A DNA stretch of 64,000 bases. Source: E44-bin88 sp034419075. GTDB taxonomy: Bacteria; Chloroflexota; Dehalococcoidia; Dehalococcoidales; BS750m-G39. Made by a program: the position numbers and the translations under genes. Shown here piece after piece: positions 1 to 6,761 of this stretch. The notes under the pieces were generated by a model. The model worked only from the letters and a program-made list of their open reading frames with translations. It ran no database searches and was not told the origin of the DNA. How positions within the stretch are numbered: position 1 is the stretch's first letter; every line of letters starts with the position of its first letter. The DNA is taken from positions 62,001-126,000 of the forward strand of contig DAOULR010000018.1 of assembly GCA_034419075.1 (NCBI GenBank), in the 5' to 3' direction.

Positions 1-1994
1 CCCACCGCCGGACTGAGCACGACACCGACGCCATAGAGTGCCCCTGCCGCCAGGGGTATGGCTAGGACGTTATAGCCCGTGGCCCAGCCCAGGTTCTGCA
101 ACATTTTTTTGTAGGTGGCGCGAGAAAGCCCCACGATGGATACGGCGTCTAATGGGTTGCTCCTGACCAGTATAATGTCGGCGGTGGCTACTGTAACCTC
201 GGTGCCAGCGCCGATGGCGATGCCCACGTCGGCCTGAGCCAGCGCGGGAGCGTCGTTGACGCCGTCACCGGTCATGGCCACAATCATCCCCCGCGCCTGT
301 ACCTCCTTAACCTTGGCCACCTTCTGGTCGGGCAGCACCTCGGCGAAGTACTCGTCAAGCCCTATCTCGTCGGCGACCCACTTGGCGACCTCCTTGTTGT
401 CACCGGTTACCATCATGCACTTGATGCCCATCTCCTTGAGCCGCCTGATGGCTTCCTTCGACTCGGGGCGGATAATATCGGCTAAGGCAATGGCTCCTTT
501 CAGCTTGCCATCGATAATGACGAAGACCACCGTCTTGCCCTGAGCGGTGAGCTTTTGGATTTGTTTGTCGTCGGCCTTAATCTTATTCTCTTTGAGATAG
601 CCGGGGCTGACCACCTTCACCTCTTTACCGTTGACCTTGCCCTCGGTTCCTTTACCCGCTGTAGCCTTGAAGTCCTTAACGGTGAAGGTGCTCTTGGCCG
701 AAGAGACTATCCCCCGGGCGATGGGATGCGATGAGCGCGTTTCCACCGAGGCGGCATATTTTAAAAGCTCGTCTTTTTTTATCGCCTTATCGAAGCTGAC
801 GACATCGGTGACGCCGAATTCGCCCTTGGTCAGCGTGCCCGTCTTGTCGAAGAGTATGGCCTCTATCTTGCGGGCGCGCTCGAAGTTGTTGCGGTTCCTA
901 ATCAACAAGCCATTGCGCGCCGAGATGGCCGTGGAGACGGCCACCACCAGAGGGACGGCCAGCCCCAAGGCGTGAGGGCAGGTAATCACCATCACGGTGA
1001 CCATTCTCTCCACGGAGAAGGCGACGCTCTGGCTGGACAATACGAGCCAAAAGATAATGGTCAGGGCGCCGGCGCTGATGGCGATAAAGGTCAGCCAGCG
1101 GGCGGCGCGGTCGGCTACCGTCTGGCTGCGCGACTTGCTCTGCTGCGCCTGCCGCACCAAAGCGGTCATCTGGGCCAAGTAAGATGATTCGCCCGTCTTC
1201 TGTACCTCCACCGTAATCGAGCCTTCGCCGTTCACTGAGCCGCCAATAACTATAGAATCGACCCTCTTGGCTACGGGCGTGGACTCACCGGTGAGCAGGG
1301 CTTCGTTCACCGAGGACTCACCATCGATTACCTTGCCGTCGGCGGGTATCTTTTCCCCTGGTTTGACCACCACGGTGTGCCCCACCTTCAGCATCTCTAT
1401 GGGCATATCATGCATGCTGCCGTCGGGCATGATATGGTGAACTTTAGCCGGCAGCAGCTTGGCTAATTCCTCCAGCGCCGAGGAGGCGCCCATGACTGAT
1501 TTCATCTCCAGCCAGTGCCCCAGCAGCATAACGTCAATCAGGGTGGCCAGTTCCCAGAAGAAGGCTTTGCCCACCACCCCAAAGACCACAGCGCTGCTGT
1601 AGACGTAGGCCACAGTAATGGCCAGGCCGATAAGCGTCATCATGCCCGGGCTTTTCGCCTTTAGCTCGTCACGGAGCCCCTTTATGAAAGGCCAGCCGCC
1701 GTAGAAGAAGACTATAGTAGCCAGTCCCCAGAGGACGTAGGAGTCCCCGGTGAAGGCGATTACATCTTCAATACCGAGCAACTCCTGTACCAGCGGGGAA
1801 AGAAGTAGAATGGGTATGGTCAGTATGAGAGATATCCAGAAGCGACGCCTGAAATCAGCAACCATGTGGGCGTGGTGTGACTGGTGGTCGTGTTCGGCGT
1901 GCTCATGCCCGGCGTGCATATCATGCTGGGACATGTCGTGCTCAGGCATTTCGTGCTGTGTCATATCGTGCATATGATGTTCGTGTTCATTCAT
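1..1994 (-). CDS. copB: CopB-type (P1B-3) heavy-metal P-type ATPase, 3' end outside window
   Basis: ATP-driven exporter of copper or silver ions in the cytoplasmic membrane. The start is the ATG at 1994, with a GAGGAA ribosome site inside the end of the preceding gene. The first ~45 residues are very rich in His and Met (HEHH, HDM, HAGHEHAEHDH), a metal-binding tail typical of CopB proteins rather than a CXXC domain. The transmembrane metal site reads CPH instead of CPC, which defines the P1B-3 group. The phosphorylation motif DKTGT, the TGES actuator loop, the HP motif (SSHP) and GDGVNDAPA are all readable. The C-terminal two helices are cut by the window edge. It is the last visible gene of the long minus-strand operon that also holds the heliorhodopsin; copper and silver are inferred from the family, not shown. 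Confidence 0.93.
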   Translation of the reverse strand, partial: MNEHEHHMHDMTQHEMPEHDMSQHDMHAGHEHAEHDHQSHHAHMVADFRRRFWISLILTIPILLLSPLVQELLGIEDVIAFTGDSYVLWGLATIVFFYGGWPFIKGLRDELKAKSPGMMTLIGLAITVAYVYSSAVVFGVVGKAFFWELATLIDVMLLGHWLEMKSVMGASSALEELAKLLPAKVHHIMPDGSMHDMPIEMLKVGHTVVVKPGEKIPADGKVIDGESSVNEALLTGESTPVAKRVDSIVIGGSVNGEGSITVEVQKTGESSYLAQMTALVRQAQQSKSRSQTVADRAARWLTFIAISAGALTIIFWLVLSSQSVAFSVERMVTVMVITCPHALGLAVPLVVAVSTAISARNGLLIRNRNNFERARKIEAILFDKTGTLTKGEFGVTDVVSFDKAIKKDELLKYAASVETRSSHPIARGIVSSAKSTFTVKDFKATAGKGTEGKVNGKEVKVVSPGYLKENKIKADDKQIQKLTAQGKTVVFVIIDGKLKGAIALADIIRPESKEAIRRLKEMGIKCMMVTGDNKEVAKWVADEIGLDEYFAEVLPDQKVAKVKEVQARGMIVAMTGDGVNDAPALAQADVGIAIGAGTEVTVATADIILVRSNPLDAVSIVGLSRATYKKMLQNLGWATGYNVLAIPLAAGALYGVGVVLSPAV

Positions 1995-1998
1995 TTTC

Positions 1999-2232
1999 TT
2001 ATTCCTCTTTTATTTCACCCACCACTGGGAAGCGGAAGAGTAGAGCAGGAAGGTGGGGGGCGTCTTTTAAGGCTTCGGTCAAATCCTGCCCCGCTTTGTG
2101 GGTCACCTGGTGAATCCCCTTTTTCCAGTGGTAGCTCTTTGAGATGTCGTATACCTTGCCCCGGTAGGCGACATAGCTGATACCTTTAGTGCCGTCGTAT
2201 TTTTCCAACTCCTCAAGGTCGAATGTTTTCAT
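1999..2232 (-). CDS. Small cytochrome b5-like heme/steroid-binding domain protein
   Basis: A single-domain protein of about 77 residues resembling the predicted heme/steroid-binding family related to cytochrome b5. The diagnostic stretch is a Y-D-I-S-K segment followed by HW..GIH....AGQDLTEAL, as in COG4892-type proteins. I prefer the ATG at 2232 (MKTFDLEEL), the usual start of this family; an upstream ATG at 2253 would overlap the ZIP gene by 17 nt, and neither has a clear ribosome site. It lies between the ZIP transporter and CopB, 4 nt before the latter, so it is almost certainly cotranscribed. Heme binding is an expectation from the fold; the classical HPGG motif is not present. Confidence 0.8.
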   Translation of the reverse strand: MKTFDLEELEKYDGTKGISYVAYRGKVYDISKSYHWKKGIHQVTHKAGQDLTEALKDAPHLPALLFRFPVVGEIKEE

Positions 2233-2236
2233 TTTT

Positions 2237-3052
2237 TTAACCGAAGGCGACATCGAGCAGCATCATTACGGCAAAGCCGATCATGGCGCCGCTGGTAGCC
2301 AGGTCGGCGTTACCGCCGCGCTGTGCTTCGGGGATTACCTCCTCGACGACGACGAATATCATCGCCCCAGCGGCGAAGGCCAGCGCGTAGGGCAAAATGG
2401 GCTGGGCGATAATTACCGCCGCTGCCCCGATAACCCCGGCGATGGGCTCGACCACCCCGGATAGCTGCCCGTACATGAAGCTCCGGCGTCGGGAAAGCCC
2501 CTCACGGCGCAGGGGCACGGAAACCGCCATCCCCTCGGGGAAGTTCTGGATCCCTATACCGATAGCCAGGGCAACCGCGGCGCCGAAAGAGGCGGAAGGC
2601 ATGCCCACCGCTAGCGCCCCGAAGGCTACTCCCACCGCCAGCCCTTCCGGTATGTTGTGCAGGGTTATGGCCAGGACGAGCAGCGTGCTCCGCCGCCAGC
2701 TTGTCTTGACCCCCTCTGCCTCCGAGGTGGGGAAGCCGAGGTGGAGATGGGGCAGCACCTTATCAATAGCCCAGAGGAAGATGCCCCCGCCCAGGAAGCC
2801 CGCCACAGCCGGCACCCAGGAGGGGAGGTCCTTGCCCTGGGACATGGCGATAGCTGGCGCCAGCAGCGACCAGTAGCTGGCGGCAATCATGACGCCAGCA
2901 GCAAAGCCGAGCATGGCGTCCAGGACACGGCGGCTTATGTCTTTGGCGGTGAATACCGTCGCTGCTCCCAGCGCCGTCATTGCCCAGGTGAAGAGGGTTG
3001 CCACCAGAGCCTGAACCACCGGATTGAGATTTTGCAGGAAGCTAATTTCCAT
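2237..3052 (-). CDS. ZIP family divalent metal transporter
   Basis: A 271-residue membrane protein of the ZIP family (zinc/iron permeases, ZupT/GufA-like). About eight hydrophobic segments are visible. Helix IV carries the family signature HNIPEGLAVGVAFG and helix V carries QNFPEGMAVSVPL, the two halves of the binuclear metal site. A short charged loop with HLHLGF sits in the variable region between helices III and IV. ZIP proteins move zinc, iron or manganese into the cytoplasm. Here the gene is downstream of a Dps-like ferritin and upstream of a metal exporter, which fits a metal-homeostasis role; the actual ion cannot be read from sequence. Confidence 0.92.
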   Translation of the reverse strand: MEISFLQNLNPVVQALVATLFTWAMTALGAATVFTAKDISRRVLDAMLGFAAGVMIAASYWSLLAPAIAMSQGKDLPSWVPAVAGFLGGGIFLWAIDKVLPHLHLGFPTSEAEGVKTSWRRSTLLVLAITLHNIPEGLAVGVAFGALAVGMPSASFGAAVALAIGIGIQNFPEGMAVSVPLRREGLSRRRSFMYGQLSGVVEPIAGVIGAAAVIIAQPILPYALAFAAGAMIFVVVEEVIPEAQRGGNADLATSGAMIGFAVMMLLDVAFG

Positions 3053-3076
3053 TACCGCCCCGGCTGGCTATGATTT

Positions 3077-3106
3077 GGGGAGGCCCCATTAGTCTTGAGC
3101 CTCCCC
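3077..3106. terminator. Strong hairpin between the Dps-like gene and the ZIP gene
   Basis: An 8-bp perfect stem (GGGGAGGC paired with GCCTCCCC) around a 14-nt loop in the 76-bp gap inside the minus-strand operon. No proper U-run follows it on the minus strand, so it may act as an RNA stability or processing element that separates the expression of the ferritin part from the transporter part, rather than as a full terminator. Confidence 0.4.
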
Positions 3107-3128
3107 CTTATAATACACCGTCGTGCCG

Positions 3129-3680
3129 TTATTTCAAGAATTTGGAGACAAAGGGAGAAGTCTCGCCACGGCGCAGGAAGTGACCGGATGGCCCCTCGCC
3201 CAGGAACTCGGAGAACCACGATTCGTGCTCTATCTCTTCGTTAAGAATGGACTGGGCTAAATCGTAGGTGCGGTGGTCTTTGCCCGCCGTAATGTTACAG
3301 ATGTTGGTATATCCCCTTACAGCGCATCTCTCCGCTTCTACCAGCACCTTGAGCAATGCCTGGACGTCGTGGGCTTTCTTGGGCAGGCTGGCTGGGGGAC
3401 AGGCGGAACAATTATGGAAATCTATCATGTTCTCCGGCAGCTTGCCGCCAAGCTCGTAGATGCGAGGGACGATAGCCTCAAAGTGGTTCCGGTCTTCAAT
3501 GCGAGCAGTCTCGGCGATCTCCTTTATCGTCTCACCGTCCAGTCCGATAAGGTTGGCGCGCAGAATAGTGTAGTAGTAATAGGTGGTGAGTTCGGCGGCG
3601 GCGTTATCGACAAGCAGCTCCAGCAGCTCGTCAACTTTTACTCCCGCCAGCTCCACCATTTCTCGGGCTACTTTAGCCAT
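3129..3680 (-). CDS. Dps-like ferritin (DPSL / thioferritin type)
   Basis: A 183-residue four-helix ferritin-like protein. Di-iron ligand positions are recognisable: a Glu in AAELTTYYYY, E..H in IEDRNHFEAI, a Glu in EAERC and EEIEH in the last long helix. Unlike classical Dps it carries cysteines next to the site (FHNCSACP near residues 90-96 and EAERC about 25 residues later), the hallmark of the DPSL or thioferritin group known from archaea and anaerobic bacteria. These proteins form cages that store iron and consume hydrogen peroxide. It follows the two-helix membrane protein by 79 nt in the heliorhodopsin operon. The family assignment is firm; peroxidase activity is inferred. Confidence 0.85.
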   Translation of the reverse strand: MAKVAREMVELAGVKVDELLELLVDNAAAELTTYYYYTILRANLIGLDGETIKEIAETARIEDRNHFEAIVPRIYELGGKLPENMIDFHNCSACPPASLPKKAHDVQALLKVLVEAERCAVRGYTNICNITAGKDHRTYDLAQSILNEEIEHESWFSEFLGEGPSGHFLRRGETSPFVSKFLK

Positions 3681-3758
3681 TTTCTTTACCTCCTTGTTTG
3701 ATTTTTTCAGGCTTGCGAGCGTTTTCCGCCCGCTATTATCTATAAAGCTCTTTTGAGT

Positions 3759-4211
3759 TTATTTAGCCGTGCTTTTCTTCCAGAGCACAAAGCCGGTGGC
3801 GCCCAGGCCGATACCCACCACTACCATGAAAGCCCCCGATGCCTTGACCACGGTGAAGACACCGAAAGAGGCCACCGCCAGGTACAGATAGTTCTCAAGG
3901 TTCAGCGCCTGAGCGTAGGTCAACTGAGTGGTGTTGGTGGGGTCGAAATTTTCGCCACCCAGCAAATCCCCGTAGGTGGAGGCGATGCTGTGGCGGTGCT
4001 GCCTGACCAGGTCGCCGGCGGCTCGGGCGGTTGCCTCACTATTGATGATGGTGCCGGAACCGTCGGGCATGGTTATCTGTTCCTGTGTCATCGTCTCTAC
4101 CAGCCAGCTTTCTTGCGCAAAGCCCTGCTGGATGAAGACGATGCCCATGGCTATCGCCACCACCCCGATGATGATTACCAGTAGCCCCAGGTAACGTACT
4201 TGTTTGTTCAT
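3759..4211 (-). CDS. Unknown two-helix membrane protein downstream of heliorhodopsin
   Basis: A 150-residue protein I do not recognise. It has one hydrophobic helix at residues ~8-30, a soluble domain of about 75 residues, and a second helix at ~118-143 that ends in a short Lys-rich tail (WKKSTAK). This predicts both termini inside and the central domain outside the membrane. The domain is unremarkable apart from an acidic, amide-rich stretch (GGENFDPTNTTQLTYAQALN). The gene starts 24 nt after the heliorhodopsin stop, so the two are very likely translated from one message, which makes it a candidate partner of the rhodopsin. No catalytic motif is visible. Confidence 0.75.
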   Translation of the reverse strand: MNKQVRYLGLLVIIIGVVAIAMGIVFIQQGFAQESWLVETMTQEQITMPDGSGTIINSEATARAAGDLVRQHRHSIASTYGDLLGGENFDPTNTTQLTYAQALNLENYLYLAVASFGVFTVVKASGAFMVVVGIGLGATGFVLWKKSTAK

Positions 4212-4235
4212 TTGTCTGGCAACTCCTTTCTAAAA

Positions 4236-5003
4236 CTAAGCTGGCATCAGCACTGGAAAGAACACCTGCCAGGCTAGTAGAGACTTGGCCGTGAGACTTA
4301 GAATTATATACACCTTCTCCCCGAACAGGTAGTCCCGCCATGGTCCCACCTTTTTGTACTGCAATACCATGTTGATAGCAAAGCAGTTGAAGAAAACAAA
4401 CAGCGAGGCAATGATGCCGTAGACGAAGCCAGGTGGCGATAAATTGAGTCCTGGCGCCCAGACGTAAATGGCGATTGCAATCCAGGGGATGGCTCCAGCG
4501 AAGCTACCGAACCAGAATGGCAGCCAGCTAGGCTTGCCCGGGTTTTCATATTTCTCCTGTAGTGCTCCGAAGAGTATCATACAAGCGTTGACGCCGAAGA
4601 TGGCCATCAAAGCGGCAATATCACTGATGCCGGTGATTTGGGCAATCAGCACGATCATAATAGAGGAGGAGAAAAAGTACTCTATCCAGCGTCCGTAGTT
4701 ACGGTTCTTGAGCAGGTTTCGCTTGTACCAGGGAAAAACGAGGGGCGAGGCGATTATTAACAAGGCAACGGCCGAAATTGCCAGGAAAGCGAAAACACCC
4801 CAACCGGTGGCGATATTAAACAGATGGTGAATCTCGGGCTCTGTTCCGGGTGGGCCGGTTATAAACCCTGCTGTCACCGGAAGAGAAAAGTTGTTAGTGA
4901 GTGCTGCCACCAGAACAGCTTGTGCTGCCAGAACCAGCCCGACAGCGATATTCCAGATACGCAGCCGCTTAAGTCGCCGTTCGGTAACTTGGTCAATAGC
5001 CAT
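4236..5003 (-). CDS. Heliorhodopsin (retinal-binding seven-helix membrane protein)
   Basis: A 255-residue seven-helix protein with the full heliorhodopsin signature, distinct from type 1 rhodopsins. The Schiff-base lysine is Lys240 in helix 7 (LSLTAKSLLAWQVF). The counter-ion glutamate is Glu108 in helix 3 (RWIEYFFSSSIMI). Other family blocks are clear: LPVTAGFITGPPGT after helix 1, ISDIAALMAIFGVNACMILFG in helix 4, PWIAIAIY in helix 5 and FFNCFAINM with GPWRDYLFGEKVY before helix 7. Heliorhodopsins bind retinal and have an inverted topology (N-terminus inside); they are regarded as sensors or regulators rather than pumps. No carotenoid or retinal synthesis gene is in this window. It sits in an operon with a DJ-1 protein, a Dps-like ferritin and metal transporters. 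Confidence 0.95.
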   Translation of the reverse strand: MAIDQVTERRLKRLRIWNIAVGLVLAAQAVLVAALTNNFSLPVTAGFITGPPGTEPEIHHLFNIATGWGVFAFLAISAVALLIIASPLVFPWYKRNLLKNRNYGRWIEYFFSSSIMIVLIAQITGISDIAALMAIFGVNACMILFGALQEKYENPGKPSWLPFWFGSFAGAIPWIAIAIYVWAPGLNLSPPGFVYGIIASLFVFFNCFAINMVLQYKKVGPWRDYLFGEKVYIILSLTAKSLLAWQVFFPVLMPA

Positions 5004-5055
5004 TGTTTCCCTCCTTGACCATGTTATCCCGGCCAGCGCCCCGCTTTAGCGAGTG

Positions 5056-5577
5056 CTAGCCTCTTAGAGCTTCGATAATGGCTTTATTAAACCGGGGCAG
5101 GTCGGCGGGCTTGCGCGAGGTGATTAGGTTGCCGTCCTGTACCACGGGGGCGTCGACCCACTCGGCACCGGCGTTTTCCAGGTCAACGGCTATCGAGGGC
5201 CAGGAGGTAAGCTTGCGCCCCTTGACTATGTTGGCCGAGATAAGCAACTGCGGCCCATGGCAGATAGCCGCCACCACCTTGCCCAGTTCGTAGGCTTTCT
5301 TGACCAGTTCGACCATGGCTTGGTCGCGGCGCATCTTGTCGGGGGCGTAGCCGCCAGGTATGATAACAGCGGCAAAATCCTCGGCCTTGACCTTGTCGGC
5401 GGTGGTATCGACGCTGATAGTGGCGTTTCCCCGCTTGCCCTGATAGCTTTGCTTAGAGCCCGTGCCCACAATCACCACCCTGGCGCCAGCGTTCTTCATT
5501 GACCTCAAGGGTTCGATGAGCTCCGAGTCCTCGAAGTCCTCTTCGGCCAGAATGGCAATCCTCTTCCCATCGAGCAT
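5056..5577 (-). CDS. DJ-1/PfpI family protein
   Basis: A 173-residue single-domain protein of the DJ-1/PfpI (type 1 glutamine amidotransferase-like) superfamily, of the length usual for PfpI/YhbO proteins. The nucleophile elbow is AAICHGPQLL with Cys106 followed by His107, and the conserved glutamate lies in the EDFEDSEL segment near residue 18. Members act as glyoxalases, deglycases, chaperones or proteases in stress responses. It starts 3 nt after the zinc-ribbon stop codon and ends 52 nt before the heliorhodopsin start. The stress context fits protection against oxidised or glycated products; the exact activity cannot be told from sequence. Confidence 0.9.
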   Translation of the reverse strand: MLDGKRIAILAEEDFEDSELIEPLRSMKNAGARVVIVGTGSKQSYQGKRGNATISVDTTADKVKAEDFAAVIIPGGYAPDKMRRDQAMVELVKKAYELGKVVAAICHGPQLLISANIVKGRKLTSWPSIAVDLENAGAEWVDAPVVQDGNLITSRKPADLPRFNKAIIEALRG

Positions 5578-5580
5578 GTC

Positions 5581-5790
5581 TTAGTCTCCTTTAGGAGGCA
5601 GCGTTGGCCGCTTTTTGCCAGTAGGAGCCTTCTTAAGCTCCGATTCCGCCACGCGAATCAGGTCGCTCTGATAACCGCACTGGATACAGTACTCGTACCA
5701 GCCGTGGTGGTCTCTATCTATCGTGATATCGCCTGTCTTGCACTTGGGACAGCTCTTAAACCTTATCACCTCGACATCACCCCTTACCAT
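5581..5790 (-). CDS. Small zinc-ribbon protein, first gene of the heliorhodopsin operon
   Basis: A 69-residue protein with a CPKC...CIQCG pair of knuckles (about 20 residues apart) forming one zinc ribbon, followed by a basic tail (KKAPTGKKRPT). It begins 32 nt downstream of the -10 box of the shared stress promoter, so it opens the operon. The ATG at 5790 has no clear ribosome site; an in-frame GTG at 5769, with an AAGGGG about 8 nt upstream, would give a shorter protein beginning at IRFKSCPKC. The role is unknown; such ribbons can be nucleic-acid binding or simple metal sites. Confidence 0.7.
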   Translation of the reverse strand: MVRGDVEVIRFKSCPKCKTGDITIDRDHHGWYEYCIQCGYQSDLIRVAESELKKAPTGKKRPTLPPKGD

Positions 5791-5821
5791 AAGAAATACT
5801 CGTAACCGGTTTGTATCCCCT

Positions 5822-5889
5822 ATAATAACCAGCGGGCGATAACGAAGTCATAAAATGAGGGAGGAAAAAGTTACAGAATTATGACATTA
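5822..5889 (-). promoter_or_regulatory. Stress-operon promoter, left copy of the shared 55-bp element
   Basis: Read on the minus strand, 5889 to 5835 is a 55-nt block that matches 8259-8313 on the plus strand at 50 of 55 positions without gaps. It contains TGTCAT and TGTAAC exactly 11 nt apart, the repeat spacing used by PhoB/OmpR-family regulators, then a CT-rich tract and TTATCGCC. After a further 7 nt comes the -10 box TATTAT (5827-5822), and the zinc-ribbon ATG is at 5790. There is no consensus -35, as expected for an activator-dependent promoter. The element lies just behind the 3' end of the response regulator gene. Binding by that regulator is inferred. Confidence 0.8.
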
Positions 5890-5903
5890 TTGAGATAGAG
5901 GCA

Positions 5904-6608
5904 TTAAGCCTTTTCGGGGGGGCGGTCGATGATATAGCCGGCCTTGGGTACGGTGCGGATAAGTTGTGGGCTTTTGGGGTCGCTCTGGAGCTTGCGCCGC
6001 AGTCGACTGAGCCAGGTGCGCAGTATCTGGATATCGTCGCGGTATTCGGGTCCCCAGATACGGGTGAGTAGCTCCTCGTAGAGCATAAGCCGCCCCGCGT
6101 TGTTGGCTAGTTGGCTGAGCAGCAGCCACTCGGTACGAGTCAGGTATTTGGACTCGCCGCCGACCATCACTTGGCGCTTGCTGAAATCGATGGTAACGTC
6201 CCCCATGCGGAAGAGCTCGGCATCTTTGTCCTTTTTAGCGGGTTGCAGGCGGCGCCTGATGGCTTCGATTCGGGCCACCAGCTCGTCGGGGTTGAAGGGT
6301 TTGGGCAGGTAATCGTCAGCGCCCAGCTTTAGCCCCTTGATACGATCGGCATCAGCTCCCCTGGCGGTCAGGATGATAACCGGCACCGATGAAAAGCTGC
6401 GTAGCTGCTGGAGCATTTCCAATCCGTCCATCTTGGGCATGAGCAAGTCGAGTACAACAAGGTCGGGCTCCTGGGCTTGTAGCTGTTCCAGCCCCTGAAC
6501 GCCGTCACCGGCGGTGAGCACATCGTAGCCCGAAGCCTTCAGCTTGGTGGTGAGGAAATGCACGATTCTTTCTTCGTCGTCAACGACCAGTATTCGAAAA
6601 TGCTTCAT
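5904..6608 (-). CDS. OmpR/KdpE-family two-component response regulator
   Basis: A 234-residue regulator: receiver domain (residues ~1-120) with the acidic pair Asp10-Asp11, phospho-acceptor Asp54 (VVLDLLMPKMDG), the switch Thr in ILTAR and Lys in LPKPF, followed by a winged-helix DNA-binding domain (ILRTWLSRLRRKL..., RTVPKAGYII). I chose the ATG at 6608 because AGGATA lies 7 nt upstream and MKHFRILVVDDE is the natural start; an upstream ATG at 6638 would add 10 residues. It is divergent from the histidine kinase at 6762 and is driven by a perfect TTGACA/TATGAT promoter. Its position between two copies of an 11-nt-spaced repeat element makes it the prime candidate regulator of both flanking operons. 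Confidence 0.93.
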   Translation of the reverse strand: MKHFRILVVDDEERIVHFLTTKLKASGYDVLTAGDGVQGLEQLQAQEPDLVVLDLLMPKMDGLEMLQQLRSFSSVPVIILTARGADADRIKGLKLGADDYLPKPFNPDELVARIEAIRRRLQPAKKDKDAELFRMGDVTIDFSKRQVMVGGESKYLTRTEWLLLSQLANNAGRLMLYEELLTRIWGPEYRDDIQILRTWLSRLRRKLQSDPKSPQLIRTVPKAGYIIDRPPEKA

Positions 6609-6640
6609 AGGGTTATCCTGCACATGCCAGTTTATCACAA

Positions 6641-6669
6641 ATCATATATGTAAGTGAGAACGATGTCAA
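6641..6669 (-). promoter_or_regulatory. Sigma70 promoter of the response regulator
   Basis: On the minus strand TTGACA (6669-6664) and TATGAT (6646-6641) are separated by exactly 17 nt, a near-perfect housekeeping promoter. The response regulator ATG is 32 nt downstream. It is back to back with the kinase promoter at 6687. Confidence 0.8.
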
Positions 6670-6686
6670 AACGACTCAGCATTGTG

Positions 6687-6715
6687 TTGACTGGAGCGTA
6701 AAGCCGAACTAGAAT
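6687..6715 (+). promoter_or_regulatory. Sigma70 promoter of the histidine kinase
   Basis: TTGACT (6687-6692) and TAGAAT (6710-6715) with a 17-nt spacer, 46 nt upstream of the kinase ATG at 6762. The 17-bp gap to the opposing response-regulator promoter means that one bound factor could affect both. Confidence 0.75.
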
Positions 6716-6761
6716 ATGACCAGTGACCCGATTAGTAGGTTAGTGCAAGGGGCACGAAAAT

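Noticed and set aside
4236..5003. A light-driven proton or ion pump
   Set aside because: The motifs are those of heliorhodopsin, not of type 1 pumps (no DTD/NDQ-type triad), and heliorhodopsins are not known as pumps in general.
5904..6638. The longer start of the response regulator at 6638
   Set aside because: The ATG at 6608 has a ribosome site at the right distance and gives the normal start of the receiver domain.
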